NCBI RefSeq assembly: GCF_900142925.1
Contig: NZ_FRCN01000002.1
Location: 496,001-560,000, forward strand
Origin: Chitinophaga sp. CF418
GTDB lineage: Bacteria > Bacteroidota > Bacteroidia > Chitinophagales > Chitinophagaceae
Length of the DNA stretch: 64,000 nucleotides
Direction of reading: 5' to 3'
Of the stretch, positions 60,063 through 64,000 are shown in pieces. A model generated the notes under the pieces. The model searched no databases and was not told where the DNA came from. It was given only the letters and a program-made list of their open reading frames with translations. A program made the translations under genes and the position numbers. Positions within the stretch are counted from its first letter, which is position 1. Each line of letters opens with the position of its first letter.

Positions 60063-60724
60063 TACATTTTGAGGCCGATTTTGATACCCACATGCAGGCT
60101 CGGGAGCACACTGATCAGCCTTCCATCGTTGGAACCGACCATTCCGTTATCGTTATTGAAGTTATTATAGTCATATACTTTCATGCGGACACCCAGCCCC
60201 ACATAGGGGTCCAGGATGAATTTATCTTTCCTGATCTGCCGGCCCACGAGGAGCTGCAGGGCATAGACGTCTTTATCGCCTGTATTTTGGTAAGTGCCAT
60301 TATTAATGGTGACCTTATCGTTGGGATAGAACACCTTTTTATATAAGAGCACTGGCTGGAAATAGGTGCCTTGTGAGCGAAAAAGGTCGTCGTGCCGGGA
60401 AACGAGGTACCAGCGTAAACTGGCGCTGAAGCCCAGGCCTCTGCCGTCCACAAACTGCTCGGTACTGATATTGGGCTTTTTCTGACCGATATCTATCTTT
60501 TTTGCCAGGATATAATCGGGATAGTCGGTATAGATGCCACTTATTCCCAGTTCGATACTTATCTTTTCTGAGAATTCCTGTTCTATGGTGACTTCCAGTT
60601 CATTGATCAGCCGGGAGGGGTTTACCTTAATATAGGTAGACGGGCGAAAAGCAGTTTTATCCTGTGCGAAAACAGTGATGACACTAAAGCATAACAGGCC
60701 AATAACAAGCAGTGGTTTTTTCAT
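60062..60724 (-). CDS. outer membrane beta-barrel-like hypothetical protein
   Basis: 220-residue protein with a signal peptide ending VFAQ. The rest is mostly beta strand (LINELEVTIEQEFSEKISIELGISG, GLGFSASLRWYLVSRHDDLFRSQGTYFQPVLLYKKVFY, ALQLLVGRQIRKDKFILDPYVGLGVRMKVY) with a basic C-terminus. It resembles small outer-membrane barrels of the DUF3575 or beta-barrel type. No exact family is assigned. Single gene. Confidence 0.75.
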   Translation of the reverse strand: MKKPLLVIGLLCFSVITVFAQDKTAFRPSTYIKVNPSRLINELEVTIEQEFSEKISIELGISGIYTDYPDYILAKKIDIGQKKPNISTEQFVDGRGLGFSASLRWYLVSRHDDLFRSQGTYFQPVLLYKKVFYPNDKVTINNGTYQNTGDKDVYALQLLVGRQIRKDKFILDPYVGLGVRMKVYDYNNFNNDNGMVGSNDGRLISVLPSLHVGIKIGLKM

Positions 60725-60808
60725 ATAGTTGTCTGCATTTGACGACAGCTGTCAGTCGGGAGTTGTAGGATTATAAGGGAAAGCCTACAGCTGAGCTGAA
60801 AGCTGTGA

Positions 60809-61375
60809 TTAAGAGGTCAATAATCGTTCCACAATTACCGGATACCACTGGTGTTCAAGCAGGTGAATTTTGGCTGCCAGGGTCTCAGGGGTATCCTCTG
60901 GGGTGATGGTACAACGCTCCTGCAGGATGGTTGCCCCATCGTCATATTTTTCGTTGACGAAGTGGATGGTGATGCCGCTTTCTGCTTCTTTGGCCAGGAT
61001 CACTGCTTCATGTACAAACTGGCCATACATACCTTTACCTCCATATTTCGGTAGCAGGGCAGGATGTATATTAATAATACGGTCCGGAAATGCCTGTACC
61101 AGGTTGGCAGGTACTTTCCAAAGGAAACCGGCCAGGACGACCAGGTCTGTATCTGCCTGTTGTAATACCTTTATATAATGGTCCGTACGGAAAAACAGCT
61201 CTTTCTCTATCAATACGGATGGGATGCCTTCTTTTTCGGCTATCTTCAGCACGCCTGCTTCCGGCTTGTTACAAAGTATCATAGATACTTTTGCAATGGT
61301 CGAGTGACGGAAATGATCAATTATTTTTTGTGCGTTACTACCTGCTCCTGAGGCGAAGATGGCTATATTTTTCAA
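60809..61375 (-). CDS. purN: phosphoribosylglycinamide formyltransferase (PurN)
   Basis: 188-residue enzyme that formylates GAR using 10-formyl-tetrahydrofolate, third step of purine synthesis. Key segments: IAIFASGAGSNAQKII (N-terminal P-site), LAGFLWKVPANLVQAFPDRIINIHPALLPKYGGKGMYGQFVHEAV (catalytic Asn-His-Asp region, with N and H in INIHPALLP) and GITIHFVNEKYDDGATILQ. Length matches the family. A TACTTTTG box at 61406-61399 on this strand lies 24 nt upstream. Confidence 0.96.
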   Translation of the reverse strand: MKNIAIFASGAGSNAQKIIDHFRHSTIAKVSMILCNKPEAGVLKIAEKEGIPSVLIEKELFFRTDHYIKVLQQADTDLVVLAGFLWKVPANLVQAFPDRIINIHPALLPKYGGKGMYGQFVHEAVILAKEAESGITIHFVNEKYDDGATILQERCTITPEDTPETLAAKIHLLEHQWYPVIVERLLTS

Positions 61376-61398
61376 AATATCTGTTATTAAGGACGGCG

Positions 61399-61406
61399 CA
61401 AAAGTA
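61399..61406 (-). promoter_or_regulatory. candidate -7 box of purN
   Basis: TACTTTTG on the minus strand fits TAnnTTTG, 24 nt before the ATG; no -33 match. Confidence 0.5.
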
Positions 61407-61726
61407 ACTAATTGGTCTTATTTATAAGCGTGTTTGAACTTTCCAGGCGCCAGGTGGTTTATAAAAGAACTTGCAAGGCCTGAAGGAGTTAAAAAAGCAA
61501 CAGCCGGATCAAAAATAATACCATTCAGGAGAACACACCATATTATATATATGTAAAACGATGAAACCGGAAACAGGTTGTCTTAATTCATGACATTTAT
61601 CATGTTTTTTTTCATGCAGAACGCATTGACCATTACCCGCTTTACCGCGTCATATATAGGGAAAAGGAATGAGTGATGCAAGTAAGAATTTTTTATAATT
61701 GTTGATAAATTGTCAACATTGTGTCT
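61407..61726. other. divergent intergenic region, purN to alternative complex III genes
   Basis: No gene seen. Features: GTTGA/TCAAC inverted repeat at 61701-61717 (TTGAT...GTCAA, CRP/FNR-like in shape) just ahead of the actA promoter box, and TCATGACATTTATCATG near 61588, an imperfect palindrome. Confidence 0.4.
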
Positions 61727-61734
61727 TATTTTTG
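61727..61734 (+). promoter_or_regulatory. candidate -7 box of the alternative complex III operon
   Basis: TATTTTTG matches TAnnTTTG, 72 nt before ATG 61806. The -33 element is only approximate. The GTTGA/TCAAC inverted repeat (61701-61717) overlaps the expected -33 area and could be a redox-regulator site. Confidence 0.45.
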
Positions 61735-61805
61735 TGAGCACTTTTAAAGAAACTTAAGGTCAAATCTAAACTAAATAGGCTGTGTATCGTCGTGTTTCCA
61801 TTCTT

Positions 61806-63062
61806 ATGCGCAAGCATTTTGTGAGTGTTCTTGTCCTATGCGTTGCAATGATCGCATCCTTGTCCGCAAAGGCTGCAGATCCTGCCAAGGGTAAAACATT
61901 GTTTCAGCAGAATTGCGCCAGCTGCCATAATGTTCACAAGCAAGTTACTGGTCCCGCACTGAAGGGTGTGGAAGAGCGTTGGTCTGATAAGAAATTATTG
62001 CACCAATGGATTCATAACTCAGGTTCCGTGATCGCATCCGGAGACTCTTATGCTGTTAATCTGTTTAACCAGTTTAACAAGCAGGCAATGCCAGGTTTCC
62101 CTTCTTTCACTGATGCAGATATCGATGATATCCTGGCTTACATCGCAGAAGAAGGTAAGGTAGACCCAACTGTAAAGAATGCTGGTACCGGCGGCGCTGG
62201 AGGTACTACTACCGGTGCTGACGAAGACGGAGGCAACAACAGCCTGCTGTTCGGTATCATTACCCTGATCCTGGCGGTTGTAGCATTGATCCTGATGCAG
62301 ATCAACAGTAACCTGAACAAACTGGCTGCTGACAAAGACGGAGTTGCCACACCAGAACCAGTTCCATTCTATAAGAACAAAGCATACATCGCCCTGGTGA
62401 TCCTGCTGTTGTTTATCGTAGGTGGTTACTACACCATCAATGGTGCTATCGGTCTGGGACGTCAGAAAGACTACATGCCCGAACAACCAATCTTCTACTC
62501 TCACAAAGTACACGCCGGCATCAACCAGATCAACTGTCTTTATTGCCACGCCGGTGCTGAGAAGAGCAAGCACGCCATGATTCCTTCTGAGAATATCTGT
62601 ATGAACTGTCACAAGACCATCAGCGAGTATGGCGGTCCTGAACTGTTCACTGCAGAAGGTAAGAAAGTAAATGGTACAGCAGAGATCCAGAAATTATACG
62701 ACCACGTAGGATGGGATAAAGCTTCCCAGAAATATACCAAACCTGGTAAACCAATCGAGTGGACCAAGATCCACAACCTGCCTGACCACGTTTACTTTAA
62801 CCACTCACAACACGTAGTAGCTGGTAAACAGCAATGTCAGACCTGTCACGGTGCAATCACTGAAATGGATGAAGTTCATCAGTTTGCAGAGCTGTCAATG
62901 GGTTGGTGCGTAAACTGTCACCGTACAACCAAAGTGCAGTTCGCAGATAATAAATACTACAGCATTTTTGAACAGTTCCACCAGGATGTGAAGGATGGCA
63001 AGATCGATAGCGTAACCGTTGAAATGGTAGGTGGTACTGAATGTCAGAAATGTCACTATTAA
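61806..63062 (+). CDS. actA: ActA-like multiheme cytochrome c of alternative complex III, fused to a monoheme domain
   Basis: 418-residue membrane-bound cytochrome. Signal peptide ends SAKA. A monoheme cytochrome c domain (about 20-115) has CASCH and an axial Met in QAMPGFPSF. A membrane helix follows (about 145-165), a Pro-rich linker and a second helix (about 195-215). The class III pentaheme domain carries CLYCH, CMNCH, CQTCH, CVNCH and the C-terminal CQKCH. Six CxxCH heme sites are seen in total. Alternative complex III oxidises quinol and passes electrons to cytochrome c or oxidase. I use ATG 61806; a GTG at 61782 also exists. Confidence 0.92.
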   Translation: MRKHFVSVLVLCVAMIASLSAKAADPAKGKTLFQQNCASCHNVHKQVTGPALKGVEERWSDKKLLHQWIHNSGSVIASGDSYAVNLFNQFNKQAMPGFPSFTDADIDDILAYIAEEGKVDPTVKNAGTGGAGGTTTGADEDGGNNSLLFGIITLILAVVALILMQINSNLNKLAADKDGVATPEPVPFYKNKAYIALVILLLFIVGGYYTINGAIGLGRQKDYMPEQPIFYSHKVHAGINQINCLYCHAGAEKSKHAMIPSENICMNCHKTISEYGGPELFTAEGKKVNGTAEIQKLYDHVGWDKASQKYTKPGKPIEWTKIHNLPDHVYFNHSQHVVAGKQQCQTCHGAITEMDEVHQFAELSMGWCVNCHRTTKVQFADNKYYSIFEQFHQDVKDGKIDSVTVEMVGGTECQKCHY

Positions 63063-63201
63063 TAAACTAAATGAAGCAAATCGGGTGAAGGAAGCTGGGG
63101 ATTGTTAGCGAAGGTCAAATCGTTATGCCGGAATGCCATACTTCAAACGTCAGACTTCATAGGTCTTAAAAAATAATCCGTAACTCGTTAGTATAAATAA
63201 C

Positions 63202-64000
63202 ATGGAGCAAAAAAAGTATTGGAAAGGCTTGGAGGAGTTGCACAATACCAAGGAACATCAGGAGATTGTGAATAACGAATTCAGAGAGGATTTGCCTTTT
63301 GAGGAGAGTGAAAGCCTGTTGAATGCTACTACCCCCCGCAGGGACTTCCTGAAATACCTGGGGTTCACTACTGCAGCTGCTACAATTGCGGCCAGTTGCG
63401 AAACGCCTGTTAAAAAAGCAATACCTTATGTAAATAAGCCGGAAGAAATTACTCCCGGTGTACCTAACTATTACGCTTCCACTTACGCAGTAGACGGAGA
63501 GGTGCTGCCTGTTGTAGTTAAAACGCGTGAAGGCCGTCCTATCAAAGTTGATGGTAACGACCTGTCATCTGTAACTGGTAGTGCTTCTACAGCAAGAGTA
63601 CAGGGTTCTGTACTGAGCCTGTACGATTCAGCACGTCTGCGTTTCCCAACTATCAACGGTGCGGAAACAACCTGGGCAGAGCTGGACAAACAGGTAGCTG
63701 CTGCACTGGCAGGCCTGGGCAGCGCTCCTATCGTGTTGCTGACTTCTACTATTGTAAGCCCTTCTACCAAGAAAATAATTGCCGGTTTCCAGGCTAAATA
63801 TCCTGGCTTCCGTCATGTAACATACGATGCAGTATCCTACTCAGGTATGCTGCTCGCTAACGAAGCTTCTTACGGGAAAAGAGCACTGCCTGTTTACCAC
63901 TTCGAAAATGCAAAGACTATCGTAAGTCTTGGTGCAGATTTCCTGGGTACATGGCTGAATCCTGTAGAGTATTCAAGAGGATATGGTGCTAACCGTAAGA
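63202..64000 (+). CDS. actB: ActB-like TAT-variant-translocated molybdopterin oxidoreductase, partial
   Basis: Only the first 266 codons are in the window; the frame runs off the right edge. It starts MEQKKYWKGLEELHNTKEHQEIVNNEF. The twin-arginine-like export signal TPRRDFLKYLGFTTAAATIAASC lies at about residue 44, typical of the 'TAT-variant-translocated' molybdopterin oxidoreductases of this phylum. A segment AIPYVNKPEEITPGVPNYYASTYAVDGEVLPVVVKTREGRPIKVDGN follows, as in ActB. It sits 139 nt after actA. By family it lacks the molybdenum cofactor but holds Fe-S clusters; those motifs lie beyond the window. Confidence 0.9.
   Translation, partial: MEQKKYWKGLEELHNTKEHQEIVNNEFREDLPFEESESLLNATTPRRDFLKYLGFTTAAATIAASCETPVKKAIPYVNKPEEITPGVPNYYASTYAVDGEVLPVVVKTREGRPIKVDGNDLSSVTGSASTARVQGSVLSLYDSARLRFPTINGAETTWAELDKQVAAALAGLGSAPIVLLTSTIVSPSTKKIIAGFQAKYPGFRHVTYDAVSYSGMLLANEASYGKRALPVYHFENAKTIVSLGADFLGTWLNPVEYSRGYGANRK

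Noticed and set aside
1..64000. tRNA, rRNA, insertion sequences or prophage
   Set aside because: Looked for T-loop strings, transposase motifs and phage structural genes; none seen.

Overview
The window reads as chromosomal DNA of a Bacteroidota bacterium, most likely family Chitinophagaceae and probably Chitinophaga or a close relative. The support is a SusC/SusD pair, a giant type IX secretion (T9SS) substrate with a gliding-motility C-terminal domain next to a PorP/SprF-like and an OmpA-family protein, the start of an alternative complex III operon (ActA, ActB), a DUF5606 protein, and promoters of the Bacteroidota form TTTG-N19-TAnnTTTG. I see no tRNA, rRNA, CRISPR array, insertion sequence or prophage.

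Layout. 1-4.6 kb: SusC/SusD glycan uptake pair closed by a terminator. 4.6-6.3 kb: long gene-poor stretch with five copies of a 24-nt hairpin with a near-constant loop and varying, still paired stems, plus several doubtful tiny ORFs. 6.3-9.7 kb (minus strand): a CBM9-like protein and a GHL10-like putative glycosidase, then a fructokinase-type PfkB kinase whose 3' end is duplicated in tandem. 9.7-10.9 kb: a 99-bp tandem repeat that keeps an open frame. 10.9-15.9 kb: TetR regulator plus TolC/HlyD/MFS tripartite drug efflux operon. 15.9-16.8 kb: GC-rich palindromic repeat debris and a cluster of DnaA-box matches. 16.8-25.3 kb: two small hypothetical proteins, a KefF/KefB-like pair, a transglutaminase-like protein and a CLC chloride channel, and an nSTAND/NACHT-like ATPase. 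26.0-40.9 kb: a 3.9-thousand-residue adhesin, a PorP/SprF-like protein and an OmpA/TPR/PD40 protein, probably one surface-adhesion operon. 41-56.5 kb: mostly housekeeping (surface lipoprotein, MATE pump, PfkB kinase, S1/P1 nuclease, UvrB, ammonium transporter with a porin, DUF2461, aspartate-semialdehyde dehydrogenase, lamin-tail protein, DUF5606 protein). 57-64 kb: M3 peptidase, Fur-family regulator with SCO1, a beta-barrel protein, PurN, and the head of the alternative complex III operon, which runs off the right edge.

The most unusual parts are the giant adhesin (26 Ig-like repeats and 9 modules carrying a CxxC motif, with Ig repeats per module rising 1,1,1,1,2,2,3,4,11 toward the C-terminus), the divergently placed nSTAND ATPase with TGAAC-N4-TGAAC direct repeats in the gap between them, the covarying hairpin family at 5.4-6.2 kb, and the 99-bp repeat whose differences fall mostly at third codon positions of one frame. 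Start codons were moved inward where the longest frame began at TTG or GTG and an ATG matching the family start lay just downstream.
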